59,847 nucleotides of DNA from Planctomycetota bacterium (GCA_021776925.1 JAJFFB010000116.1:1-59847); one strand, 5' to 3'; positions 1-8,318 are shown, numbered from the stretch's first letter. The notes: generated from the sequence alone by a model not told the origin. Made by a program: numbers and translations.

Positions 1-841
1 CGGGGCGGTCGCGCAGCACTTTCTGGTGCATCACCATTTCGCTGCCTTCGAGCTTGCCGACCAGGGTATCGCAATGGCCTTGATCACTGATCCAGCTCGC
101 CCTCCACACGCCTTGGCTGGCGTCGTAGACCAGGTGGGTGATCGAGTTGGCGCCGGTGGCCTGCCACACCTTGCCGTTGAGCGTCGGCTTGACTTCCCAG
201 CCGTCGACCTTGCCTCCGTCGATCCAGATCTCCCATTTGCCCTTCATGAAATCGAATTGGCGCTCGGGGGCGAGGGCACCCAGATCGATGTTCGCGTCTT
301 CGCCGCGCACACCGCTGGCCTCGACCACCACAGCGCTCACGTCGCCCATCGACACCAGCACCGCGGCGAAGCGCGGGTCGTTACGCAGGTTGTCCATGTC
401 GGAGTCCTGCTTCAATTGGACCGGATTGACGAAGCCCGCCTGCTGCGCCAGGTCGAGGTATTCGAAGGCGCGGTCGGCATCGCCCTTTAGCGAATGGACG
501 CAGGCCACGTTGTACAGAGCGATGGGTTTGAACTGGGGGTAGGTAGCGGCTTTCAGGTGTATCTTCAAGGCGCGGTCGAGGTCGCCGAGCCCGTGCAGCG
601 AGTAACCCAGATTGAACCAGGCGGCGCCGTTGTCACGGTTGCTCTGGACGATGCGGCCGAAGGCCTTGGCCGAGGCTTCGTATTGGCCGCTCTGCATCAG
701 CTGGGTGGCTTCGGCCATGGTCGGCACCGGAGGCGCCGGGGCCGGATCCTGGGCCTGCGCGGGCGCGGCCCAGATGAGGCTGGAAACAAGGAAAAGAGCC
801 GGGATCAGCCGGCGAGGGGTAGGAGCTTGGAATTCTGTCAT
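1..841 (-). CDS. Exported TPR protein, 3' end cut by window edge
   Basis: Reading leftwards from an ATG at 841, the frame stays open to base 1, so about 280 codons are visible and the C-terminus is missing. Residues 1-30 form a signal peptide (basic start, hydrophobic core, AQA cleavage site). A Pro/Ala spacer leads into tetratricopeptide-like helices at about 42-135, with the typical pattern of paired small and aromatic residues (WFNLGYS, ALYNVACVHSL). From about residue 190 the protein changes to a beta-rich segment beginning FDFMKGKWEIW, which resembles the start of DUF1579/lipocalin-like domains. An export-localised scaffold or binding protein is likely; no catalytic motif is visible. It is divergent from the lipoprotein gene at 994, with a 152-base gap that would hold both promoters. 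Confidence 0.8.
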   Translation of the reverse strand, partial: MTEFQAPTPRRLIPALFLVSSLIWAAPAQAQDPAPAPPVPTMAEATQLMQSGQYEASAKAFGRIVQSNRDNGAAWFNLGYSLHGLGDLDRALKIHLKAATYPQFKPIALYNVACVHSLKGDADRAFEYLDLAQQAGFVNPVQLKQDSDMDNLRNDPRFAAVLVSMGDVSAVVVEASGVRGEDANIDLGALAPERQFDFMKGKWEIWIDGGKVDGWEVKPTLNGKVWQATGANSITHLVYDASQGVWRASWISDQGHCDTLVGKLEGSEMVMHQKVLRDRP

Positions 842-993
842 CGGGGTGGGTGAGAGGGTCAGATACCTCATACTCGCTGAATTCAGGGCGGATAGCCCAT
901 GTTGTCAACGGAATCTGGATTGGGGCAGGTGGCAGGAGCCGCGCCACGGTCGGATGCGGTAACGAGGCCGCCTGAATCGGGTAAGCTAGAGAT

Positions 994-2589
994 ATGGAGA
1001 TCGATCTTTCCGCCCCTAAGCTGCTGATTCTCGGCGGCCTCATGGCCCTGGCCTCCTGTGCGTCAGAACAACCCCTGATGCACGGGCCTGCCCCGACCTA
1101 TGTTCCGGTGCCCATGGGGGTCCAGAACGGCTACTGGCTGGTGATCGACGCCGATGGTGACGGGATCTATTCCGAAGCCGATGGCGAATACGAGGCGGGA
1201 GTCCCGATCTACCTCGACGAGTACGTCGACGATTATGTCGACGAATACTACGACGCCGATTACCGCGATTACGACGGTTATTACGGCGGCTACTACTCTT
1301 TCGGCGGTTACTACTCCTCCAACCCGTGGTGGAATCCCTGGTGGATCTCCGGCTACGGTTGGTACGGCCCGTGGCCCTGGTGGTACTACTACGATCACCA
1401 TCACCATCACGATGATGACTGGGGCTCCGGCGGCGGTTCCGGTGGCGGCGGTGGTGGGGGAGGCGGGGGCGAGGGCTCCGGCGGTCCCGGCCTGATCGAC
1501 GCTGAGTCCTACCGCATCACCCGCAACCAGGGTGGCAATTCCGGCGGCGGCAACTCCGGCGGCGGCAACTCCGGCGGCGGCAACTCTGGCGGCGGCAACT
1601 CTGGCGGCGGCAATTCCGGTGGTGGTGCCTACGGCGGAAACCTGATCGACCCGCCCTCCGGCGGCTCCCTTGGCAATGGTGGTGGGGGTGCAGGCAGCGA
1701 TTTCCGCGGTGACGGATCCGACCAGGACCCGCCCATCGTCATCATCCAGAACGGCGGCAGTCGGACCTCGATCACGCCTCCTGGCGGCGATTCCAGCGGC
1801 GGCGGATCGGCCACCGGCGGCCAGAAAAACGCCCCACCGTCCACCGGTTCTGGTCTGACCGTCTACAACAGCTACCCCACCGCGAGCCAAAGACTTAAAC
1901 AACCTGGTGGAACCTTCGGTCGGCCGACCGCGTCCCAAATGGCGAGGACCAGCTCCTCGGGCGCTTCTGCGCGTGCAACGCAGAAGAGCTACGGGAGCCT
2001 TTCGACCGCTACCAAGGGTCCGCCCCCTCCGCGACCTTCGGTCAAGAATCAGTCCCGCTGGGATTCCAGCAAGAACGGATCGAATGTCACGCCCAAGCCC
2101 AAGAGCAGTTCCTCCTCGTCCGCGAGGAGTTCGAACTCCCGCTCTACGCCTCGATCCGGTTCCAGCGCCAGGCCTCCATCCTCGTCAAGGTCCAGTTCCA
2201 GCGCCAGGCCACGATCCTCGTCCCGTTCTTCTGCTTCGCGCTCCAATTCCAGCGCCAAGCCTCGATCCGCTCCGACCTCTCGCTCCGCACCCCGCGCGCG
2301 GCCGAGTTCGAAGCCAAAAACTCAAACCGCGCCCAAGTCTCGATCGGCGCCCAAAGCTCGACCGGCGCCCAGGTCCCAACCTGCGCCGAAAACTAGAACC
2401 GCGCCCAGATCCCAACCGGCGCCGAAAGCTCGACCAGCCCCAACGCGGTCGAATCCACGATCCGCTCGTCCTAGCAGTTCGCGCTCTTCCCGTCCGAGCA
2501 GCGCGAGGTCCGGAGGCTCTCGGCCCAGTCCGAGGTCCCAGGCACGGCCGAGCTCATCGTCCGGCAAGAGTCGCGGCCGCCCCCGCTGA
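994..2589 (+). CDS. Low-complexity secreted lipoprotein
   Basis: 531 residues, no recognised enzyme family. The N-terminus carries a lipoprotein signal with lipobox LASC (Cys22). After it comes a short segment (about 40-75) containing an EF-hand/dockerin-like DADGDG stretch, then a Tyr/Asp-rich region (about 75-130) and a block of five His followed by Asp residues near 138-145, which could bind metal. Residues about 150-230 are Gly/Ser-rich and include six copies of a GGGNS pentapeptide. The C-terminal 250 residues are Ser/Arg/Pro/Ala/Lys-rich with repeated SAPK/RPAP words and are strongly basic, so they are probably disordered and could bind acidic polymers or the cell envelope. Function unknown; a structural surface protein is the best guess. 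Confidence 0.75.
   Translation: MEIDLSAPKLLILGGLMALASCASEQPLMHGPAPTYVPVPMGVQNGYWLVIDADGDGIYSEADGEYEAGVPIYLDEYVDDYVDEYYDADYRDYDGYYGGYYSFGGYYSSNPWWNPWWISGYGWYGPWPWWYYYDHHHHHDDDWGSGGGSGGGGGGGGGGEGSGGPGLIDAESYRITRNQGGNSGGGNSGGGNSGGGNSGGGNSGGGNSGGGAYGGNLIDPPSGGSLGNGGGGAGSDFRGDGSDQDPPIVIIQNGGSRTSITPPGGDSSGGGSATGGQKNAPPSTGSGLTVYNSYPTASQRLKQPGGTFGRPTASQMARTSSSGASARATQKSYGSLSTATKGPPPPRPSVKNQSRWDSSKNGSNVTPKPKSSSSSSARSSNSRSTPRSGSSARPPSSSRSSSSARPRSSSRSSASRSNSSAKPRSAPTSRSAPRARPSSKPKTQTAPKSRSAPKARPAPRSQPAPKTRTAPRSQPAPKARPAPTRSNPRSARPSSSRSSRPSSARSGGSRPSPRSQARPSSSSGKSRGRPR
1531..1628 (+). repeat. 15-bp coding tandem repeat (GGGNS x6)
   Basis: About six head-to-tail copies of a 15-base unit (ggcggcggcaactcc and third-position variants) lie inside the lipoprotein gene at 994 and encode GGGNS pentapeptides. 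Copy number is likely to vary between strains by slippage. Confidence 0.85.
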
Positions 2590-2701
2590 GGCTTCACCAA
2601 ACTCCTTTTTCTGGAGTCCACGTCGGGGTTTTGCCGATGCAAGACTCGGTCCCTGAAAGCCCTTCCGGCGGAGCCTGACCGCTCTGCGTCCCTTCACACC
2701 T

Positions 2702-5380
2702 ATGCTTCTACCTGTCATGAGGCTCCAGGCCGTCGCCGTGCTGGCCGGTCTTGGATTGCTGTTCCTGCGGCCGCCGGTCGTGGGCCAGGTGACACTGGAT
2801 ACGCCTGGAGTGCGAGCCTATAGCGGCTCCAGCCGTCTGCGCGTGCCGCGCCGCACCTGGATCGTCAACGGTTCCATCGAGCAGAACGACGGCCAGCTGG
2901 CCGGCAGCGACGCCGGTGCCGATTACCACGGTCTGTACGCCTGGCGCGAAGATCAAGGAAAGTGGTTCTCTCAGGAAAGCGGCTGGTTCGGGGTGCAGGC
3001 AGCCAAGGGCAGTCATTTTCTGCGCCCAGGGGCGGTCGGCTACGCCAGCCTGAAACAGCGTCGCGAGGATGACTTCAAGGATGTCACCCACCTGATGCTC
3101 AGCGGCCGTTTCCGCAACCTCGAGGGCGAAGACCTCGGGCGCGTGCGCCTGCGGGTTCTGAACTACGAAGGCACGGTGATCGCCGAGGCGTGCTCCGAAG
3201 ATCTCGCCAGCCAGGAATGGGCGCCCTTCGTCCTCTTCTTGCGTGTGCCTGCGGGTGCGGTCAGCGTCGAGACCGAGATCATGGCCGAGCGCCGAGCCGG
3301 GGTGCACTGCGACGCCTTCTTCGATGATCTGCGCCTGACGCCGTTCTCTGCGGTCATGCTGGCAGGCAAGCCGGCGCTTTCCTTCCCGCGAATCGCCGAG
3401 GAGTATCTCGGACGCGAAGACGACGACCGCCGCGGGCGCGTGCTGGCCCTGCTGGCGATGTTCGCGCACTATCGCGAACCTGCTCTGGACTTCGTGCTCA
3501 GCCACCAGGCCAGCGCCGAAGATCCGGACCGCGCTGCTCTGGTAACGGGGATGGCCTTGTCCGGCTGGCCGGTGGCGCAGAAAGAAGTCATCGACCTCGC
3601 CGAGTGGTCGGTGCATGCAGAGGAACAGCTCGCCGCGCTGCGCGCCTTGCCGGCGGTGTCCGAGGACTGGGCTTCCTTGTGTGACGATTACGCCCGCAGC
3701 GACGACCGCCAACGTAGCCGCACCGCCTTCCGCCTGCTGGTGGCCGCGCGCTCGCCGCTGGCCATACAGCTGGCCGCAGACTGGCACGCCTCCGGCGGTG
3801 AACCGGCGCGGCTGACCGAAGCGGTGGTCGACCTGGCCCGCCATTTCAGCATCGACGAGATTTTTGAATCTGTGCTGTCCCCCTTGCTGTCGCCCGATGC
3901 TGACCCCGGTCCACGGCTCGCCGCTTTGCAGCAGATGTCCATCAGCGCCGACCGCCGGCTGCTCGAGGTGGTTTCCGACCTGAGCGAAATGGCTTCGGGC
4001 GAAGAACTCATCGATTGGATTCCACTGCTGGCGCCGCTCGATAGCGGCGAGGCTCTGGCAACCATGGTGGGCTTGATGCCGCCGGCCGACAGCCGGTTTG
4101 CCTGGCAGGCGGACCGCGTCTTCCTGCAATCTGCAGCGACCATGCACAGCCCCGATGCGCGCCGCTGGTTCCTGCGCGAGGGACTCAAGCACGAACGCGG
4201 CAAGGTGCGCCAGGCCAGCCTGGCTGCTGTGGACGAAAAGCTCCCGATCTACGAGATCGCCCTGTTGATGGGCATGGCCAATGATCACGACCCAGAGGTC
4301 TCGGCAGCTCTTGCCAGTGTTTTTGGCAAACAGAGCGGGCGGGAAGCCCTCAACGGGCTACACACTCTGATCGCCAACCGGGTGCCCGGAGTGGGCGCAG
4401 AGGCGGTGCGTGCTTATTGGGACCACCTTCATGGCAATCCGACCGCGGTCACCATGTGCCGCAAACTGGTCGCCCAGCCGCGCACCTGGGAAATGGCGGT
4501 GGCGGCGACCGAACTCCTGTCCGAGATCTCCGTGCGGCGCTACCGCGATCTGTTCGTGGCCAATATGGATCACCCGGCGCGCCAGCTGCGCGCGGCCAGC
4601 TACCACGCCCTGGCCCGTGACCGACGTGCGCAGACCGTGGCCGAACTGGTCAGCGCGGTCTCCACCGAAGCTGGCCCGGCGATGCCGGAGCTGCTCAACG
4701 CGCTCTATGACCTGACCGGCCTGCACTGGGGCGCCCATCCGCTGGCGTGGCAGAACTGGTGGGATGGCGTCGCCAAGGGTTACCGTTGCCCGCCGCAGCC
4801 CCTCGGGCAACGCATGCAGCGCATCGACCGAAGTGCGGTTTCCTATCACGGCTTGTCGCTGCCACCTGGAGAAGTGGTCATCGTTCTGGACCTGTCGCCG
4901 GCCATGGCTGGTCCGCTCCAGGACGGCGTCATGCTTGACGAGGTCCGGCACAGCCTGCGCGATCTGATGTCGCGCTTCGGGCCCAAGCACCGCTTCCGCT
5001 TCGTCGCCTGCAAGGAGACCGTGACCTCCTTCCCGGAGAAGGCACAAGTGGCCACCGCCGCCAGCGTGGCCGAGGCCATGGACTGGATCGATTCGCTCGG
5101 CGTCCAGGACCCGGCCCACGGCTGGACTCCGCTGCCCCTGGCGCTGCGCGAGGCACTGGTTGGTTCCGAGGTCAGCGACGTCGTCGTCCTTAGCGATGGC
5201 GGCGCGGCGGTCGGTCGCACGGACTCCTACCTGGATCTTGCCCAGGAAGTGACCCAGCGCAATCTGGAGGTCGGTGCGCGCATCCATGTGGTGCAGCTCG
5301 GCACCAGCCGCGCCGCCTGGCGCGTGCTCAAAAACCTGACCGACCGCAACCAAGGCCGTCTGGTCCGCTTCGGCAACTAG
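2702..5380 (+). CDS. Secreted HEAT-repeat protein with C-terminal vWA-like domain
   Basis: 892 residues. It starts with a signal peptide; ATG 2717 (MRLQAV...) gives a tidier one than ATG 2702. Residues about 40-215 look like a beta-sandwich of carbohydrate-binding type (RTWIVNGSIEQNDG..., SHFLRPG). Residues about 230-690 are helical HEAT-like repeats rich in Ala, Leu and Asp. Residues about 723-890 form a von Willebrand factor A fold: a VVIVLDLSPA strand carrying Asp730, then VVVLSDGG. The metal-site motif is DxSxA rather than DxSxS, so the MIDAS site may be weakened. The protein probably assembles partners at the cell surface or in the periplasm. The gene follows the lipoprotein gene by 112 bases and is followed by an inverted-repeat element. 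Confidence 0.75.
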   Translation: MLLPVMRLQAVAVLAGLGLLFLRPPVVGQVTLDTPGVRAYSGSSRLRVPRRTWIVNGSIEQNDGQLAGSDAGADYHGLYAWREDQGKWFSQESGWFGVQAAKGSHFLRPGAVGYASLKQRREDDFKDVTHLMLSGRFRNLEGEDLGRVRLRVLNYEGTVIAEACSEDLASQEWAPFVLFLRVPAGAVSVETEIMAERRAGVHCDAFFDDLRLTPFSAVMLAGKPALSFPRIAEEYLGREDDDRRGRVLALLAMFAHYREPALDFVLSHQASAEDPDRAALVTGMALSGWPVAQKEVIDLAEWSVHAEEQLAALRALPAVSEDWASLCDDYARSDDRQRSRTAFRLLVAARSPLAIQLAADWHASGGEPARLTEAVVDLARHFSIDEIFESVLSPLLSPDADPGPRLAALQQMSISADRRLLEVVSDLSEMASGEELIDWIPLLAPLDSGEALATMVGLMPPADSRFAWQADRVFLQSAATMHSPDARRWFLREGLKHERGKVRQASLAAVDEKLPIYEIALLMGMANDHDPEVSAALASVFGKQSGREALNGLHTLIANRVPGVGAEAVRAYWDHLHGNPTAVTMCRKLVAQPRTWEMAVAATELLSEISVRRYRDLFVANMDHPARQLRAASYHALARDRRAQTVAELVSAVSTEAGPAMPELLNALYDLTGLHWGAHPLAWQNWWDGVAKGYRCPPQPLGQRMQRIDRSAVSYHGLSLPPGEVVIVLDLSPAMAGPLQDGVMLDEVRHSLRDLMSRFGPKHRFRFVACKETVTSFPEKAQVATAASVAEAMDWIDSLGVQDPAHGWTPLPLALREALVGSEVSDVVVLSDGGAAVGRTDSYLDLAQEVTQRNLEVGARIHVVQLGTSRAAWRVLKNLTDRNQGRLVRFGN

Positions 5381-5425
5381 GTCCGCGTTGACTTCGGCAG
5401 CCTGGGCCTAGATGGCGCCTGCACT

Positions 5426-5588
5426 AAGAGGCCGTGGACAAAGTCATTCCGCCCCAGTGCGGTGTCTTTCTCCCCTGGGCGGCGTCAGCAGAACCCGCCC
5501 CTATCTAAAGATAGGGGCGGAACCAGCTTCCTTGCCAGGGAAAAAACCCACTCGCCCTGGTACGAAAGCACTTTGTCCACGGCCTCCT
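5426..5588. repeat. MITE-like inverted-repeat element
   Basis: A 163-base non-coding block bounded by a perfect 16-bp inverted repeat: aggccgtggacaaagt at 5429-5444 and its reverse complement at 5570-5585. Flanking bases extend the match imperfectly to about 20 bp. At its centre is a second perfect palindrome with 12-bp arms (5495-5506 and 5509-5520, ccgcccctatct and complement). No open frame inside looks real. Size, nested palindromes and lack of coding capacity fit a miniature inverted-repeat element or a folded repeat family. A related end is found at 6789-6810. Confidence 0.7.
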
Positions 5589-5610
5589 AAACCCCGGACG
5601 GGCGGGGCAG

Positions 5611-5820
5611 TCAGGGCGCCAAGCGCAGGCCGCAGCCCGGACAGGTGGGCTGGTCGGCGGGGTTGAAGGCAGCCTGGCAGGCCGGGCATTCGACTTCGGT
5701 CGAATCCAGATCCACGACCTTGGCCTCGGCGGCGCGGTCCTCTTCACTCAGGTTCTGCAGCCGCTCCATTTCCAGGAAACGCTGGGCCCAGATCAGGTTC
5801 TGGCTCGCGACCGCGAGCAC
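5611..5820 (-). CDS. Small zinc-ribbon protein (downstream half of a UGA-split frame)
   Basis: 69 residues from a GTG at 5820, preceded by a Shine-Dalgarno-like gagggg about eight bases upstream. A helical first half (LIWAQRFLEMERLQNL) is followed by an acidic linker and a C-terminal zinc ribbon with two CxxC pairs (CPAC and CPGC). It lies in the same reading frame as the 45-codon frame upstream (5833-5970), separated only by a TGA at 5833-5835 and four sense codons. It may therefore be the second half of one protein of about 119 residues. Alternatively it is a separate coupled gene, because the TGA overlaps the ribosome-binding site. Function unknown; such pairs of a small alpha/beta segment and a zinc ribbon often act as adaptors. 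Confidence 0.6.
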   Translation of the reverse strand: MLAVASQNLIWAQRFLEMERLQNLSEEDRAAEAKVVDLDSTEVECPACQAAFNPADQPTCPGCGLRLAP

Positions 5821-5832
5821 GAATCTTGCCCC

Positions 5833-5970
5833 TCATTGGTTTGGATTGGTCCCCGGTGGCGTGACGATGCGGCACGGGATGCCCTTCGCCTCGAGCACCT
5901 GGCGCATGGGATCCAAATTTTCGGGACGCCCTTCGGCGACGACCGCGGCCTGAACGGTGGGCTCCTCCAC
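5833..5970 (-). CDS. 45-aa upstream half of the UGA-split frame, DUF2007-like
   Basis: A short frame from GTG 5970 to TGA 5833. An in-frame TAG four codons before the GTG limits extension upstream. The peptide has a beta-alpha-beta pattern (VQAAVVAEG, DPMRQVLEAKG, IPCRIV) recalling the first half of DUF2007-type domains, whose second half would be supplied by the frame after the TGA (GARFVLAVAS...). On its own it is too short to fold as that domain, which argues that the locus was once, or still is, a single gene. Confidence 0.45.
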   Translation of the reverse strand: MEEPTVQAAVVAEGRPENLDPMRQVLEAKGIPCRIVTPPGTNPNQ

Positions 5971-6047
5971 CCCTCGATTCTAATCGGAGGTGATCGCCAC
6001 TGCACCCAGGCGCTAACCTGTGCGCCCCGATCGGGTCCATACCCTGC

Positions 6048-6800
6048 ATGACACCTCCCTCGGTCCGCGTTTTTGAGGACTCTGCCGAGGCCTCCCACTG
6101 GGTGGCCGCTTCGGTGTTGGAGTGGATCGACTCCAAGCCCAGGCCAGGTGGCCCGGTCCTCGGCCTGGCCACAGGGTCAACCCCGCTGGGGGTCTACCGC
6201 GAGTGGTGCCGCCTGCACCAGCAGCAAGGCCGCGATTGGAGCAGGGCGCGCTGTTTCAACCTGGATGAGTACTGGCCCCTGGATCCAGGCCACCGCAAAA
6301 GCTTCCGCACCTTCATGCGCGAGCAACTGTTTGCGCCCGCGGGTTTCGACCTGGCCAGATGCGCGATTCCAAGTGGAGGGGTGGCGACGGAAAGCGTTGA
6401 TCGCCATTGTGCGGAGTACGAAGACGCAATCCAGGCAGCCGGTGGTCTCGACGCTCAATTGCTGGGTCTGGGGCCGAATGGACACATCGGCTTCAATGAG
6501 CCCGGTTCGGATCCGGCCAGCCGCACGCGCAAGGTGGCGCTGGCAGCCGCCACGCGCGAGCGCGCCGCTGAGGCCTTCGCCCCGGAGCAAGTCCCACTGC
6601 AGGGTCTCACCATGGGCATCGGCACGATTCTCTCGGCGCGGCGCATCTGGATCCTCGCCTTCGGTGCGGAAAAGGCGGCTGCTGTCGATACAGCTCTGCG
6701 CGGGCCGATCGAGGCGGAATGCCCTGCCAGTTTTTTGAGGACCCATTCTCAAGTCGAGTGGGTCCTCGACCGGGCCGCAGCCACAACAGTCCGTGGATAA
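6048..6800 (+). CDS. nagB: Glucosamine-6-phosphate deaminase
   Basis: 250 residues, close to the usual 240-266 of NagB. The enzyme isomerises and deaminates glucosamine-6-phosphate to fructose-6-phosphate and ammonia in the cytoplasm. Visible motifs: phosphate-binding ATGSTP (41-46), LDEY with the catalytic Asp73, and NGHIGFNEP (144-152), which supplies catalytic His146 and Glu151 in the form seen in Gram-positive NagB. The C-terminus is short, and its TAA stop lies inside a copy of a repeat (6789-6810) related to the element at 5426-5588. No other amino-sugar gene is adjacent, so the pathway partners must lie elsewhere. Confidence 0.93.
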   Translation: MTPPSVRVFEDSAEASHWVAASVLEWIDSKPRPGGPVLGLATGSTPLGVYREWCRLHQQQGRDWSRARCFNLDEYWPLDPGHRKSFRTFMREQLFAPAGFDLARCAIPSGGVATESVDRHCAEYEDAIQAAGGLDAQLLGLGPNGHIGFNEPGSDPASRTRKVALAAATRERAAEAFAPEQVPLQGLTMGIGTILSARRIWILAFGAEKAAAVDTALRGPIEAECPASFLRTHSQVEWVLDRAAATTVRG

Positions 6801-6810
6801 AGTGCTTTCG
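6789..6810 (+). repeat. Solo copy of the 5426-5588 element end
   Basis: The sequence tccgtggataaagtgctttc continuing to 6810 matches the reverse complement of 5563-5584 (gccgtggacaaagtgctttc...) at 20 of 22 positions. One of the two differences (c to t) creates the TAA stop codon of nagB at 6798-6800. Confidence 0.65.
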
Positions 6811-6923
6811 TGGGGGACTGGCCCCTTTGAGTGGCCGCGCAAGCGGCGGCGCCGAATTCCTGGATCGCAGCGGCGCTGGTGGTGGGTTATGGATCCGCGT
6901 CCACCCAAAGGGGCCAGTACCTA
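6801..6923 (+). promoter_or_regulatory. Structured leader of tryptophanase gene
   Basis: The 123 bases between the nagB stop and the tnaA ATG contain a perfect 12-bp inverted repeat: actggccccttt at 6817-6828 and its complement at 6907-6918. Inside it is a further GC-rich stem (GCGCCG/CGGCGC). The right arm holds aaagggg, the only Shine-Dalgarno-like sequence before the ATG at 6924, so closing the outer stem would hide the ribosome-binding site. No TnaC-like leader peptide was recognised. The structure is read from sequence only. Confidence 0.4.
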
Positions 6924-8318
6924 ATGTTCACCTCATCCACGATCATCGAGCCCTTCCGCGTCAAGGTCGTGGAACCGCTGCCACGACCCACGCGCGAGGA
7001 TCGCTGCCGTCAGCTGGCCGCCGCCCGCCTGAATCTGTTCTCCATCCCCGCCGAGGCGGTGACCATCGATCTGATGACCGATTCCGGCACCTCGGCGATG
7101 AGCCAGGAGCAGTGGGCGTCGATGATGCGCGGCGACGAGTCTTATGCGGGGGCGCGCTCCTACTACCGCTTCCGCGACGTGGTGCGCGATCTGACCGGGA
7201 TGCACCACGTGATCCCGGTCCATCAGGGGCGCGCGGCGGAGAAGATCCTGTTCACGCTGGTCGGCGGCCCCGGCAAGGTGGTTCCTGCAAATACGCACTT
7301 CGACACCACCCGCGCCAACGTCGAACACAGCGGCGCGGAAGCTCTCGACCTGGTCATTGCCGAGGGTCTGCAGCCACAGGCCGAGCATCCGTTCAAGGGC
7401 AACGTTGACGTGCCGCTGCTCGATTCGCTGCTGGCGGAGCAGAAGCAGCGGGTGCCGCTGGTGGTGGTCACCATCACCAACAATTCTGGCGGCGGCCAGC
7501 CGGTGTCGTTGGAAAACCTGAAGCAGGTGCGCGCCTGCTGCGACAAGCACGGGGTGCCGCTGTTTCTCGATTGCGCGCGCTTCGCCGAAAACGCCTGGTT
7601 CATCCGCCAGCGCGAAGCCGGTCAGGCTGGACGCGACCCCGCCGACATCGCTCACGAAATCTTCCGCCTGGCCGACGGCGCCTGGATGTCAGCCAAGAAA
7701 GACGGCTTCGGCAACATCGGTGGCTTCCTCGCCGTCAAGGATGACGAACTCGCCGCCGGTTGCCGCAACATGCTCATCCTGACCGAAGGCTTTCCCACCT
7801 ATGGTGGCCTCGCCGGCCGTGACCTGGAAGCCCTGGCCACCGGTCTCGGCGAGGTGCTCGAAGTCGATTATCTGTGCTATCGCATCGCCTCGACCGAATA
7901 TGTCTGGCGGCGGCTCGACGAGGCCGGAGTGCCGCTGCTGCGTCCGGCTGGCGGCCACGCTGTGTACCTGGATGCGCGCGCCTTCCTGCCTGGAATCCCA
8001 CCGGGGCAGCTACCCGGCCAATCGATCAGCATCGCCCTCTATCTGGAGAGCGCGGTGCGCGCCTGCGAGATCGGTACGGTGATGTTCGGCCGCACCCTCG
8101 CCAATGGTGAGCAGGAGCCTGGGCCGATGGATTTGGTGCGCCTGGCCATTCCGCGGCGGGTCTACACCCAGTCACACATGGACTACGTGGTCGAAGCCGT
8201 GTGCTATGTCTACGCCGAACGCGCGCGCCTGGGCGGGCTGCGCATCATCGACGAACCTGAAGCCCTGCGCCATTTCACCTGTGGCTTTGAGCCACTTGGC
8301 TGGGATCCACTTCGCTGA
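6924..8318 (+). CDS. tnaA: Tryptophanase (tryptophan indole-lyase)
   Basis: 464 residues of the beta-eliminating lyase family, PLP-dependent, converting tryptophan to indole, pyruvate and ammonia in the cytoplasm. The ATG at 6924 matches the family N-terminus ([10 protein letters not shown]). The PLP lysine lies in SAKKD (about 256-260). Two positions separate tryptophanase from tyrosine phenol-lyase. The FDTT motif has Asp127 where phenol-lyase has Thr. The EIG motif has Ile383 where phenol-lyase has the substrate-binding Arg. Both are tryptophanase-type here. The 3' end overlaps the convergent Gfo gene by 44 bases. The gene follows nagB in the same direction across a structured leader. Confidence 0.93.
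   Translation: MFTSSTIIEPFRVKVVEPLPRPTREDRCRQLAAARLNLFSIPAEAVTIDLMTDSGTSAMSQEQWASMMRGDESYAGARSYYRFRDVVRDLTGMHHVIPVHQGRAAEKILFTLVGGPGKVVPANTHFDTTRANVEHSGAEALDLVIAEGLQPQAEHPFKGNVDVPLLDSLLAEQKQRVPLVVVTITNNSGGGQPVSLENLKQVRACCDKHGVPLFLDCARFAENAWFIRQREAGQAGRDPADIAHEIFRLADGAWMSAKKDGFGNIGGFLAVKDDELAAGCRNMLILTEGFPTYGGLAGRDLEALATGLGEVLEVDYLCYRIASTEYVWRRLDEAGVPLLRPAGGHAVYLDARAFLPGIPPGQLPGQSISIALYLESAVRACEIGTVMFGRTLANGEQEPGPMDLVRLAIPRRVYTQSHMDYVVEAVCYVYAERARLGGLRIIDEPEALRHFTCGFEPLGWDPLR

Noticed and set aside
26-962. Plus-strand open frames at the left edge
   Set aside because: The minus strand encodes a signal peptide and TPR helices through the same bases; the plus frames are antisense shadows.
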